Positions 5,638-11,594 of a stretch of DNA of 15,084 bases are shown piece after piece. The stretch lies in NCBI GenBank assembly GCA_038224615.1, contig JBBRFH010000054.1, positions 1 through 15,084 on the forward strand, in the 5' to 3' direction. Both the position numbers and the translations under genes were made by a program. Origin of the DNA: JBBRFH01 sp038224615 (GTDB lineage: Bacteria > Planctomycetota > Phycisphaerae > Tepidisphaerales > Tepidisphaeraceae). The notes under the pieces were generated by a model. That model ran no database searches. It worked only from the letters and a program-made list of their open reading frames with translations, and had not been told where the DNA came from. Positions within the stretch are counted from its first letter, which is position 1. Each line of letters opens with the position of its first letter.

Positions 5638-7089
5638 TCAAGGCTCGATCGCCTGGACGATCTTCTCCTGCAGCCGCTTGGCATTGGAGTTCGTTCCCTT
5701 GGCGATCCCATTGAAGATGATCGAAAACGCGTAGGTGGTCTGGCCGTCCTTTGACTTGAGGAAGCCCGACAAGGAACTGACGCCGTCGATGAAACCGCTC
5801 TTACCGATCACACGATTGTGCAGCGCGGGGATCGCGTCGAAGCGGTCCTTGAGCGTCCCATCAACACCGGCGATCGACAAACTGGCGATGTACGCGGCGC
5901 CGCCTGGGGCAAAGTGCTCGTGGGTGAGGACGTGGACGATCGCGTTCGGCGAGATCGTGTTCCTGCGACTCAGCCCGCACCCGTCATCGAGCGAGAACTC
6001 GGCCTGCGGCACGCCGATCGACTTCAGGAACGCCCCGACGGCGGCGGTACCGGTCTTCCACGAGCCAGGCTCGGTCGGCGTCTTGGCGGCACCAAGCCGT
6101 TTGCACAGCGCCTCGGCGTAAAGGTTCATGCTGTCCTTGTTGGCGCGGGCGATCACCTGGTCAATCGGCGTCTCGTGGATCGCCAGTGTCTGCCATTCGT
6201 TCAACTTGCCGCGGATCGTCGCGTCGCGGGTTGGCTTGTTGGCGATTGCGATGCCCCCCTTGACAAACGTCTCGCGCAGCACGGTCGCGGTGTACAGCGC
6301 CGGGTCGTCGATGGTGACGGAGATCGCCTCGCCGTTCGCGCCGTTGGTCTGCCCGCGCAGTTCGATGTCGCGCGCACCGGCGGCGCGAGAGAGCCAAACC
6401 GCGTTCTTATTGGTGAAAGTGCAGGTGTTCTGCACCTTCGCGTAGTCGGTCGGCGGGTCGGTTTCGTAGCTGACGGTGGCGCCGCTGGCGTTGGGCTTGA
6501 GGTAAAAATCGAGGCAGTTGGCGTTGAAGTTCAGCCCCGCAACGCCGGCGACGTAGCGCTTGTGCAGTTGGTCGGCCGGCCAGTTGGGGTGGGCGTAGTT
6601 CGCGTCAAAGATGCTGTCGTCGTACCACAGCGAATCGACCGGCTTCAGCCCGCGCGTCGTCAGCGCCTCAGCCCATGTCTTGAAAGTCGTCGTGCTCTGC
6701 CAGCCGACCTTGTGGAGCAGTTCGGCGTCGCCGAGCGTCGGATCGCCGTCGCCGACGATTCCGAGCTTGTCGCCGTTCCGGGTCAGCAGCGTGCGAAAAT
6801 GAAAATCAGCGCCCAGCCCATCGAGGGCGGCGGCGGTGGTGATGAGCTTGAGATTACTCGCGGGGATCAATGCCAGGGTGGCGTTGTGCTCATAGAGTGT
6901 CTGGCTCATGTCGGCTGATTCGCCGAGCCGCACGATTTTGACGCCGGCCTCGATCTTTTTCAGGTACGGGTCGGCCAGGACCGCGTCGACCGATTCCTTC
7001 AAATCCGCCGCCCGAGTGACCACTGGCGTCGCGCCGGCGACGAGCAGTACGGCTAACGACAACATCCTTGCTCGTTTGGTGCGATCCAT
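5638..7089 (-). CDS. dacB: D-alanyl-D-alanine carboxypeptidase/endopeptidase (PBP4, peptidase S13)
   Basis: This periplasmic penicillin-binding protein trims peptidoglycan stem peptides and crosslinks. The ATG at 7089 gives 483 residues, normal for PBP4. Residues 1-28 form a Sec signal peptide (basic MDRTKRARM, hydrophobic core, cleavage near TRA-AD). All three active-site motifs are visible: SxxK at 78-81 (IPASNLKLITT), SxN at 320-322 (NKDSMNLYAE) and the KTG-type box as KSG at 430-432 (IGKSGFIDGV). Also typical are IVGDGDPTL and DDGCGLSRRN. The region between the first two motifs includes the inserted domains characteristic of class C low-molecular-weight PBPs. It is transcribed divergently from dus with only 64 bases between the starts. 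Confidence 0.96.
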   Translation of the reverse strand: MDRTKRARMLSLAVLLVAGATPVVTRAADLKESVDAVLADPYLKKIEAGVKIVRLGESADMSQTLYEHNATLALIPASNLKLITTAAALDGLGADFHFRTLLTRNGDKLGIVGDGDPTLGDAELLHKVGWQSTTTFKTWAEALTTRGLKPVDSLWYDDSIFDANYAHPNWPADQLHKRYVAGVAGLNFNANCLDFYLKPNASGATVSYETDPPTDYAKVQNTCTFTNKNAVWLSRAAGARDIELRGQTNGANGEAISVTIDDPALYTATVLRETFVKGGIAIANKPTRDATIRGKLNEWQTLAIHETPIDQVIARANKDSMNLYAEALCKRLGAAKTPTEPGSWKTGTAAVGAFLKSIGVPQAEFSLDDGCGLSRRNTISPNAIVHVLTHEHFAPGGAAYIASLSIAGVDGTLKDRFDAIPALHNRVIGKSGFIDGVSSLSGFLKSKDGQTTYAFSIIFNGIAKGTNSNAKRLQEKIVQAIEP

Positions 7090-7153
7090 CGCGGGGCAAT
7101 CTACCGTTCGGCCAACCGCCTGCAAAGCCCGAAAATCCGCTAAGATCACCGCC

Positions 7154-8269
7154 GTGCGAATTGGAACGATCGTTCTCGACAAACCTTTCTGCCAGGCAGG
7201 CCTTGCCGGCTACAGCGATCGCGCCATGCGCTTGGTCGCGCGGCGCCGCGGTTGTCCGTACGCGGTCACCGAGGCGCTGCTCGACACAATTTTGCTCAGC
7301 GGCGGGCAGGGGTTGAAGAAATCGATCGACATCAATGACGAAGATCATCCCACCGCCGGCCAGCTCATCGGCAGCGACGCCGAGCCGATGAGCCGCTCAG
7401 CCGTCATCCTGCACGAGCGCGGGTACGACGTCATCGATCTCAATTACGCCTGCCCCGTTAAAAAAATCAAGAACAAGGCCCGCGGCGGGCACATGCTGCG
7501 CGATGTCGAGCGCGGCCACGCGATCTTCCGCGCCGTGCGCGAGCGCGTGCCGAACGCGACGTTGACCGTCAGTCTTCGCCGCGCCTTCGACGACACCGCG
7601 GAGAACCAGGACACGCTCTATTTGTTGCTCGACGAGGCATGGAAGCTCGGCTTCGCCGCCGCCCGCGTGCATGGCCGAACCGTCGAGCAGAAATACAACG
7701 GCCGGGCGGATTGGACGAGTCTCAAGCGTCTCAAGCAGCACTACCCCGACCAGACCATCCTCGGCAGCGGTGACGTTTTCACCGCCGAGGATGCGGTGCG
7801 AATGAAGCTGGAGACAAACGTCGACGTCGTCTGGATTGCCCGCGGGGCGATCGGGAATCCGTGGATCTTTCAGCAGGCTGCTCGCTTGCTGGAGGAGACA
7901 GGAGTCAGGAGACAGAACACAGGAGAAATGCCGGAAGACTCCACCGGCCAACTCCTGTCTCCTGCCTCCTGTCTCCTGTCTCCACCGTCCATCGCCGAGC
8001 AGCGTGCCGCGCTCGAAGAGCATTTTGCCGAGTCGATCAGAGTGCATGGCGAGCAGGTCACCGGCCGGCGGATGCGGAAGCAGGGGATCAAGTACGCGCG
8101 CTTTCATCCCAACGCCGACGAAGTGAAGAAGGAATTCATCAACGTCGCCTACACGCACGATTGGCAGCGCGTTCTCAACAAGTGGTACGCCTGCGACGGC
8201 GCGGGCGTCTGGCCGGCGGCGGATGCGGTGGACGAAGTGAACGACGCGCAGACCTGCGAGATCGCCTGA
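7154..8269 (+). CDS. dus: tRNA-dihydrouridine synthase (Dus family) with an in-frame palindrome insertion
   Basis: This FMN enzyme reduces uridines in tRNA D-loops. GTG 7154 is taken as the start because the next residues (IVLDKPFCQAGLAGYSDRAM) match the family N-terminus; the frame is open upstream, but only antisense to dacB. The product is 371 residues. Motifs are DLNYACPVKK with catalytic C100, ARGGHML, HGRTVEQKYNGRADW (173-187), LGSGDVFTAEDA and IARGAIGNPWIF (228-239). The usual V-K-x-R at the barrel strand reads TVSLRR, so a conserved Lys is Ser. Residues about 247-279 do not fit the family: they are encoded by a heptamer palindrome placed between the barrel and the C-terminal helical domain, without breaking the frame. 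After it, PSIAEQRAALEEHF resumes normal sequence. The next gene starts two bases after the stop. Confidence 0.93.
   Translation: MRIGTIVLDKPFCQAGLAGYSDRAMRLVARRRGCPYAVTEALLDTILLSGGQGLKKSIDINDEDHPTAGQLIGSDAEPMSRSAVILHERGYDVIDLNYACPVKKIKNKARGGHMLRDVERGHAIFRAVRERVPNATLTVSLRRAFDDTAENQDTLYLLLDEAWKLGFAAARVHGRTVEQKYNGRADWTSLKRLKQHYPDQTILGSGDVFTAEDAVRMKLETNVDVVWIARGAIGNPWIFQQAARLLEETGVRRQNTGEMPEDSTGQLLSPASCLLSPPSIAEQRAALEEHFAESIRVHGEQVTGRRMRKQGIKYARFHPNADEVKKEFINVAYTHDWQRVLNKWYACDGAGVWPAADAVDEVNDAQTCEIA
7894..7983. repeat. Heptamer-phased palindrome located inside the dus coding sequence
   Basis: The left arm (7894-7925) is built from units GGAGACA, GGAGTCA, GGAGACA, GAACACA. The right arm (7952-7983) is built from CTCCTGT, CTCCTGC, CTCCTGT, CTCCTGT. 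The 32-base arms pair with about four mismatches; the 26-base loop has its own small stem (GCCGG/CCGGC). The total of 90 bases is a multiple of three and contains no stop in the dus frame, giving a Ser/Leu/Pro-rich peptide with SPASCLLSPPS at the end. Confidence 0.9.
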
Positions 8270-8271
8270 CC

Positions 8272-8541
8272 ATGCACTCACGAACCCCGCCTCGAAATCG
8301 CCTCGCCAAAGTGCTGCCCGATGAGTGGCGCAAGTACCTCGTCGACCGTGGTTGTCCCAAGCGCAAGTACACCGCCGTCTGCCGCGCCAAGCTCGTGAGC
8401 GGGCGCGAAATCGAAGACCTGATCATCGAACAAGGCTGGATCATCGCCCTCGACCGCCACGGCCTCGGCGGAACGTTCGAGCAGCGCATCGACTTCCATC
8501 CCGGCGAGATCTCGGAACTGGAACTGAAGCAGGTGGTTTAG
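8272..8541 (+). CDS. Small conserved-looking protein of unknown function, dus operon
   Basis: The product is 89 residues from the ATG at 8272, two bases after the dus stop, so translation is probably coupled with dus. The protein is basic at the N-terminus (RTPPRNRLAKVLPDEWRKYL), then has an alternating hydrophobic pattern (YTAVCRAKLVSGREIEDLII, EQGWIIAL) suggesting beta strands, and an acidic end (HPGEISELELKQVV). No signal peptide, membrane segment or known motif is seen. Translational coupling to a tRNA-modifying enzyme could hint at an RNA-related role, but that is only context. Confidence 0.7.
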   Translation: MHSRTPPRNRLAKVLPDEWRKYLVDRGCPKRKYTAVCRAKLVSGREIEDLIIEQGWIIALDRHGLGGTFEQRIDFHPGEISELELKQVV

Positions 8542-8545
8542 GGCG

Positions 8546-8587
8546 GAATTCAGAAGTCTGAATTCTGAATTCTGAATTCTGAATTCA
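8546..8587. repeat. GAATTCT heptamer array, self-palindromic
   Basis: Six consecutive 7-base units are present: GAATTCA, GAAGTCT, GAATTCT, GAATTCT, GAATTCT, GAATTCA. Because GAATTC is its own reverse complement, the array can fold on itself in several registers. It lies five bases after the stop of the small dus-operon gene and may act as its 3' structure. It shares the 7-base phasing of the elements at 477, 4539 and 7894. Confidence 0.88.
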
Positions 8588-8612
8588 GAAAGCGGAAGCT
8601 GTGAATCGAATG

Positions 8613-8853
8613 ATACGTTTCAGGTGTGAGCCCCACGCACCGGCACAAAGTGTTGAATGTCGAGTTGTTATCAGCCCCCGCATTGCGTTTCGAGAACAAT
8701 GCGAGCCGCGAAGATGCGACGAGCGCGATGACCAACGCGATGGGAAACATGAAGAAATAAAGAAATGGGCATTCTTCGCATCTTCCTTCGCGCTCTTCGC
8801 ATCTTCGCGGTTCGCCTTGGCATCTGGGCACGGGTTTCACATCGGAAACGTAT
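8613..8853. repeat. 241-bp unit framed by imperfect inverted ends and containing a GCGAAG palindrome
   Basis: The left end reads ATACGTTTCAGGTGTGAGCC. The reverse complement of the right end reads ATACGTTTCCGATGTGAAAC. They agree at most of about 20 positions, and the outermost nine are identical. The GCGAAG palindrome copy C sits inside. The right end lies on the start codon of the YkgJ-type gene. No direct target duplication could be recognised next to the ends, so a mobile-element origin is only a possibility. Confidence 0.5.
8703..8813. repeat. GCGAAG-class palindromic repeat, copy C
   Basis: The left arm starts GAGCCGCGAAGATGCGACGA and the right arm ends CTCTTCGCATCTTCGCGGTTC, nearly its reverse complement. 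The centre contains GAAGAAATAAAGAAATGGGC. The element is related to copies A and B by arm sequence (CCGCGAAGAnGCGAnGAGCGCGA, where n varies). It lies upstream of the YkgJ-type gene, whose frame is open through the right arm. Confidence 0.82.
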
Positions 8854-9211
8854 GAGAACGATCCGCATCGCCATCGTTGGTCCTTCTCCCTGCGAGCAGT
8901 GCGATGCGGCGTGCTGCAAGCAGTCTGCGTGGGCGTATGCGGTGCTCTTGCAGAGCGATCAGGAGCGCCGCCGGTTTGCGCCGTGGTCGACGCTCACTTC
9001 AGTGCGCGAGGCGGATGGATCGACAGAAACGGTGCAGGTGATAGCGTACCAGGCGGGACGATGTCCGTTTCTGGGCGACGACGATCGCTGCGGCATTTAC
9101 GACGACCGCCCGCTGAGTTGCCGGCAATTTGAGTGTACGAAGCGGTTCGGCAACGACGCGAGTTTTCTGGATGCCAACCCGCGCGTCCGCGCGCTGCTGT
9201 TGCGCCAATGA
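8852..9211 (+). CDS. YkgJ-type cysteine cluster protein
   Basis: The product is 119 residues from the ATG at 8852. It has the CxxCxxxCC plus CxxxC pattern of the YkgJ/UPF0153 family, predicted to bind zinc or an iron-sulfur cluster: C14, C17, C21, C22 (PCEQCDAACC), C71 (GRCPFL), C80 (DRCGIYDDRP), C90 and C95 (SCRQFEC). Those segments, especially GRCPFLxxDxxCxIYxxRPxxCRxFEC, are diagnostic. The biochemical role of the family is not established. An alternative start at ATG 8765 would add 29 residues coded by the repeat arm (hydrophobic and basic), which are not part of the family. The gene converges on the next with only 24 bases between stops. Confidence 0.9.
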   Translation: MRTIRIAIVGPSPCEQCDAACCKQSAWAYAVLLQSDQERRRFAPWSTLTSVREADGSTETVQVIAYQAGRCPFLGDDDRCGIYDDRPLSCRQFECTKRFGNDASFLDANPRVRALLLRQ

Positions 9212-9235
9212 TGCTTCGTCGATTCCGGCGATGTG

Positions 9236-10678
9236 TCAGCCGAGCAGCACGCGCAGCACATCGGCGGCGTCGTAGGTCTGTTTGCCGGGTTGGCAGTAGA
9301 CCGCGAAATCAATCGGTGTGCTGCCGGCGGTCATGATGCCGGGCTCGACGCCGTTGGCGGTGACCTGACCGAGACCAATCGTCGCCATCAACGCATTGCA
9401 GATGCACTTTCGCCCGACGGTGTCTTCGACGTTACCACCCTTGCGGACGTAAAGATCGACCGGCTCGGCGCCGCAGCGATACTGGATGGAGCCATCGGCG
9501 GCGCGAAACGGCCGACGAAGCTGGCCGAGGTCGCACACGCGCCGCCGCCGCTGCACAACCTCTTCCTCCGAAAGCGTGCCTTCGACAGCGACCACCTTGA
9601 ACGGGAAAGATGTAGGCGATGCGGTCGGATCGGTTCGGACACGGATGTTTCCGTCGCGGGCCATCGCGAGGACGCGCTGCTTAAGCTCGGGCGCGGTGCC
9701 CGACTGTTCGCAGAATGCGAACGCGGTGCCCACCTGGATGCCCGCAGCACCCTGGGCGAGCGCGGCGGCGAGGCCGCCGGGAGCGCCGTACCCGCCGGCG
9801 AGCCAGAAGGGCAGCCCGATGGCGCGTAGCTTTTCAAGATCGACATCGTCGCGCGGACCGTAGCACGGCTCGCCTTGGTCGTTCAATTGCATCGGACCGC
9901 GTGGCGGGGCGTTGTGCCCACCGGCGCAGGCGCCTTCGACGATAAACCCGTCCACGCGCCCATTCGATTTGCGCGCCAGCGTCATCGCCAGCGTTGCCGA
10001 CGAGACGATCGCCAGGAACGCCGGCCGCTTCAGCACCGGTGCTGCACCGGCCATGAACGCGTTGGGATCGAACGACACCGAGGGCGCCGGGAGATTGGTC
10101 GGGGCTTCCGGGGTCATGTCGACGTCGATCGAGATCTGGGCCGCAGCACCGGTTGCAAACCGATCGAGAGCGCCGGGGATCAGCCGGGGGATGCCCGCGC
10201 CCATCAGCACATAGTCGACGCCTGCGAGCATCGCGCCGTACACGGAGGGCAGCGTGGGGATCTGGATTTTCTCGAGATAGTTGATGCCGACTTGCCCGTG
10301 GTGGCCTTCGCGGGCTAACCACACTTCGCAGAAGTTGCCGAGCACGGTCAGTTCGATCAGCGCGGCGTTACCCGCGAGATCGGGGATGGGCGTGGCGATG
10401 AACGGCTTGTTTGCGGGCTTGCCGCCAGGGACGAAATACCGGTCGAGCACGCGCTGGGCGATCGCCTGAAGCGGGAATGCCGCCATCGCTCGTCGGACGT
10501 TTCCGTCCGGGTCGCCCAATTGCAGTCGTCGCGCCAGCACCAGTGAAAGCGCCGTGCCGGAAACGACGCCCAGTTGCCCGCGCTCGGCCACTGCGCGAGC
10601 CAGTACCCAGTTGGAGACGCCTACGCCCATACCGCCTTGAATGATCTGAAATGACGGCAAACCTATATCTCCAGTCAC
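9236..10678 (-). CDS. Nitronate monooxygenase / FabK-like FMN TIM-barrel protein
   Basis: This is a flavin-dependent enzyme of the 2-nitropropane dioxygenase/enoyl-ACP reductase superfamily. From GTG 10678 it has 480 residues, longer than ordinary nitronate monooxygenases (about 320-380). Visible motifs are the N-terminal IIQGGMGVGVSNWVLARAVA, the EGACAGGHNAPPRG segment with the expected active-site His, and the phosphate-binding WLAGGYGAPGGLAAALAQGA with GIQVGTAFAFCEQSG. After the barrel comes a C-terminal extension with RRRRVCDLGQLRRPF, YRCGAEP and GRKCICNAL, giving several Cys of unknown role. The start is uncertain: TTG 10738 would add 20 residues; GTG is preferred because it begins close to the conserved core. 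The substrate cannot be told from sequence. Confidence 0.88.
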   Translation of the reverse strand: MTGDIGLPSFQIIQGGMGVGVSNWVLARAVAERGQLGVVSGTALSLVLARRLQLGDPDGNVRRAMAAFPLQAIAQRVLDRYFVPGGKPANKPFIATPIPDLAGNAALIELTVLGNFCEVWLAREGHHGQVGINYLEKIQIPTLPSVYGAMLAGVDYVLMGAGIPRLIPGALDRFATGAAAQISIDVDMTPEAPTNLPAPSVSFDPNAFMAGAAPVLKRPAFLAIVSSATLAMTLARKSNGRVDGFIVEGACAGGHNAPPRGPMQLNDQGEPCYGPRDDVDLEKLRAIGLPFWLAGGYGAPGGLAAALAQGAAGIQVGTAFAFCEQSGTAPELKQRVLAMARDGNIRVRTDPTASPTSFPFKVVAVEGTLSEEEVVQRRRRVCDLGQLRRPFRAADGSIQYRCGAEPVDLYVRKGGNVEDTVGRKCICNALMATIGLGQVTANGVEPGIMTAGSTPIDFAVYCQPGKQTYDAADVLRVLLG

Positions 10679-11044
10679 CCACCCGTGCAAACCGGTCCGG
10701 AAAGAGGACAAACTACTCCGTTTATCGTCCGCCTGCAAGCGTTTTGGTGCTTAGGGTAAGCCCGACGTGATGATCGGCCTTCGATGCTGGTGGCGCGGCG
10801 AGGAAGAATCCGGGCTTCACGGAATCAGCGTGTCCAACGTTAATCATCACTTCGTCCAATCCGTGCGGTCGGCGCGTCCATGCACCGGATCATTTTGTCG
10901 TCGGAACCGCCAAGTGCAAGGACATGGGCGAAACGCGAATGATACTCGCCGCAGGCCCGCTTGGTCAGTCCTGGGGCATCGTACCACACGGCGAGAATTC
11001 CTCATTGCATCACATCGAGATATCGCTATGTTGTGTCGCAGTTA
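10679..11044. other. Gene-free stretch between the FMN enzyme and the riboswitch
   Basis: No reading frame here resembles a protein. The segment should contain the divergent promoters of the FMN enzyme (minus strand) and the riboswitch transcript (plus strand). A weak plus-strand candidate is TTGCAT (11005-11010), 16 bases, TATGTT (11027-11032), just ahead of the riboswitch. AAGCCCG near 10757 and CGGGCTT near 10811 could pair over a distance, but nothing else supports a structure. Confidence 0.4.
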
Positions 11045-11200
11045 TTGCAGGCGTTTGGGAAGCAGGTGAGATTCCTGCGCGGACGCGCCGCTGTAAGGGA
11101 CACGTTGTTGCTGCGGGTCAATCAAGGGTCACTGTTCCGGAAACACCGGGATGGGAAGACCGATCCACAGTACGTCCTGAGCCAGAATACCGGCCTGCAA
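11045..11200 (+). ncRNA. Cobalamin riboswitch
   Basis: The conserved core is clear: TTTGGGAAGCAGGTGAGATT, then CCTGCGCGGACGCGCCGCTGTAAGG in place of the consensus GGGAA-x-x-x-GGTG-x-x-AATCC...CCCGC-x-ACTGTAA. Next is the TCACTG...CGGGATGGGAAG arm, and last the B12 box GAGCCAGAATACCGGCCTGC. The closing stem is TTGCAGG (11045-11051) with CCTGCAA (11194-11200). It should bind adenosyl- or related cobalamins and shut off the downstream gene. The next plus-strand frame begins at 11472, inside a hairpin (see 11393-11474), and runs into a prepilin-like protein; no B12 transporter or synthesis gene follows. Confidence 0.95.
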
Positions 11201-11392
11201 GGATTGCCGATTGTTTCGGCGATCCGTCTGGTTTCGTCCTCGCGAAAGGCAATCTTGCCTTGGGACGGCCGGGCCGAGTGCTTCGTGGCGGCAGCATGGC
11301 CGGGCGAGGTGCGAATCCCCTTTGGGCGTTCGTCACCGACAGCCTGCGATCATCAGCCCGCCCCGGGGTTTCGCCCCTCCCGAATCCCAATG

Positions 11393-11474
11393 TGAGTCGC
11401 CTGTCGTTTCGCGAGGACTTTCGCGATTCGTCGCCGCACGCGCTTCTAGCGGCGAAACAGGGATGTGACTCATG
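11393..11474 (+). promoter_or_regulatory. Hairpin that would mask the Shine-Dalgarno site and ATG at 11472
   Basis: TGAGTC (11393-11398) can pair with GACTCA (11467-11472), CCT (11400-11402) with AGG (11459-11461), and GTTTCGC (11406-11412) with GCGAAAC (11452-11458). A small TCGCGA/TCGCGA stem sits inside. This places AGGGA, a good Shine-Dalgarno site eight bases ahead of ATG 11472, and the A of that ATG in the stem. It could be the translational switch of the riboswitch, although about 190 bases separate it from the B12 box. Between them (11201-11392) only small hairpins are visible, such as AGGCAATCTTGCCT at 11247-11260 and GGGGTTTCGCCCC at 11365-11377. Confidence 0.5.
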
Positions 11475-11594
11475 CGGGTATCGTTTATTTCCATGACTGC
11501 CGTCGTCGGCATCGCGTTTATTGCAGATCAGAGTGCTGTCGCCGGCCCGTATACCCCCGCAGCAGGGCAGCCGGGATCGACGGCGGAGCCGCGT
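11472..11594 (+). pseudogene. In-frame signal-peptide-like segment fused ahead of the prepilin (possible gene remnant)
   Basis: ATG 11472 has AGGGA at eight bases. It encodes MRVSFISMTAVVGIAFIADQ, then SAVAGPYTPAAGQPGSTAEP, and continues straight into MKRAAPKAFTLVE. The first 25 residues look like a Sec signal peptide with cleavage near SAVA-G. A Sec signal ahead of a prepilin leader makes no functional sense, so this may be the start of a riboswitch-controlled secreted protein whose remainder was lost when the prepilin gene became joined, or simply a leader peptide. From memory, GPYxPAAGQPGSTA resembles starts of secreted planctomycete proteins; this could not be checked. Confidence 0.4.

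Noticed and set aside
5818..6918. 366-codon plus-strand frame opposite dacB
   Set aside because: It mirrors dacB codons; composition is Arg/Val/Gly-rich with no motif, while dacB has all active-site boxes.
3704..8813. The repeats considered as a CRISPR array
   Set aside because: The copies are kilobases apart, palindromic throughout and not separated by uniform spacers; no cas gene is present.
8765..8851. ATG 8765 as start of the YkgJ-type protein
   Set aside because: The extra 29 residues are coded by a repeat arm and do not belong to the family.
11290..11330. GAGGTGCGAATCCCCTTTGG looked like a second cobalamin-riboswitch core or a tRNA T-arm
   Set aside because: No B12 box, no matching closing stem and no acceptor or anticodon arms could be found around it.
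10767..11496. Several plus-strand frames running through the riboswitch region
   Set aside because: They cross the conserved aptamer sequence and give Arg-rich products with no family resemblance; the RNA structure explains the conservation.
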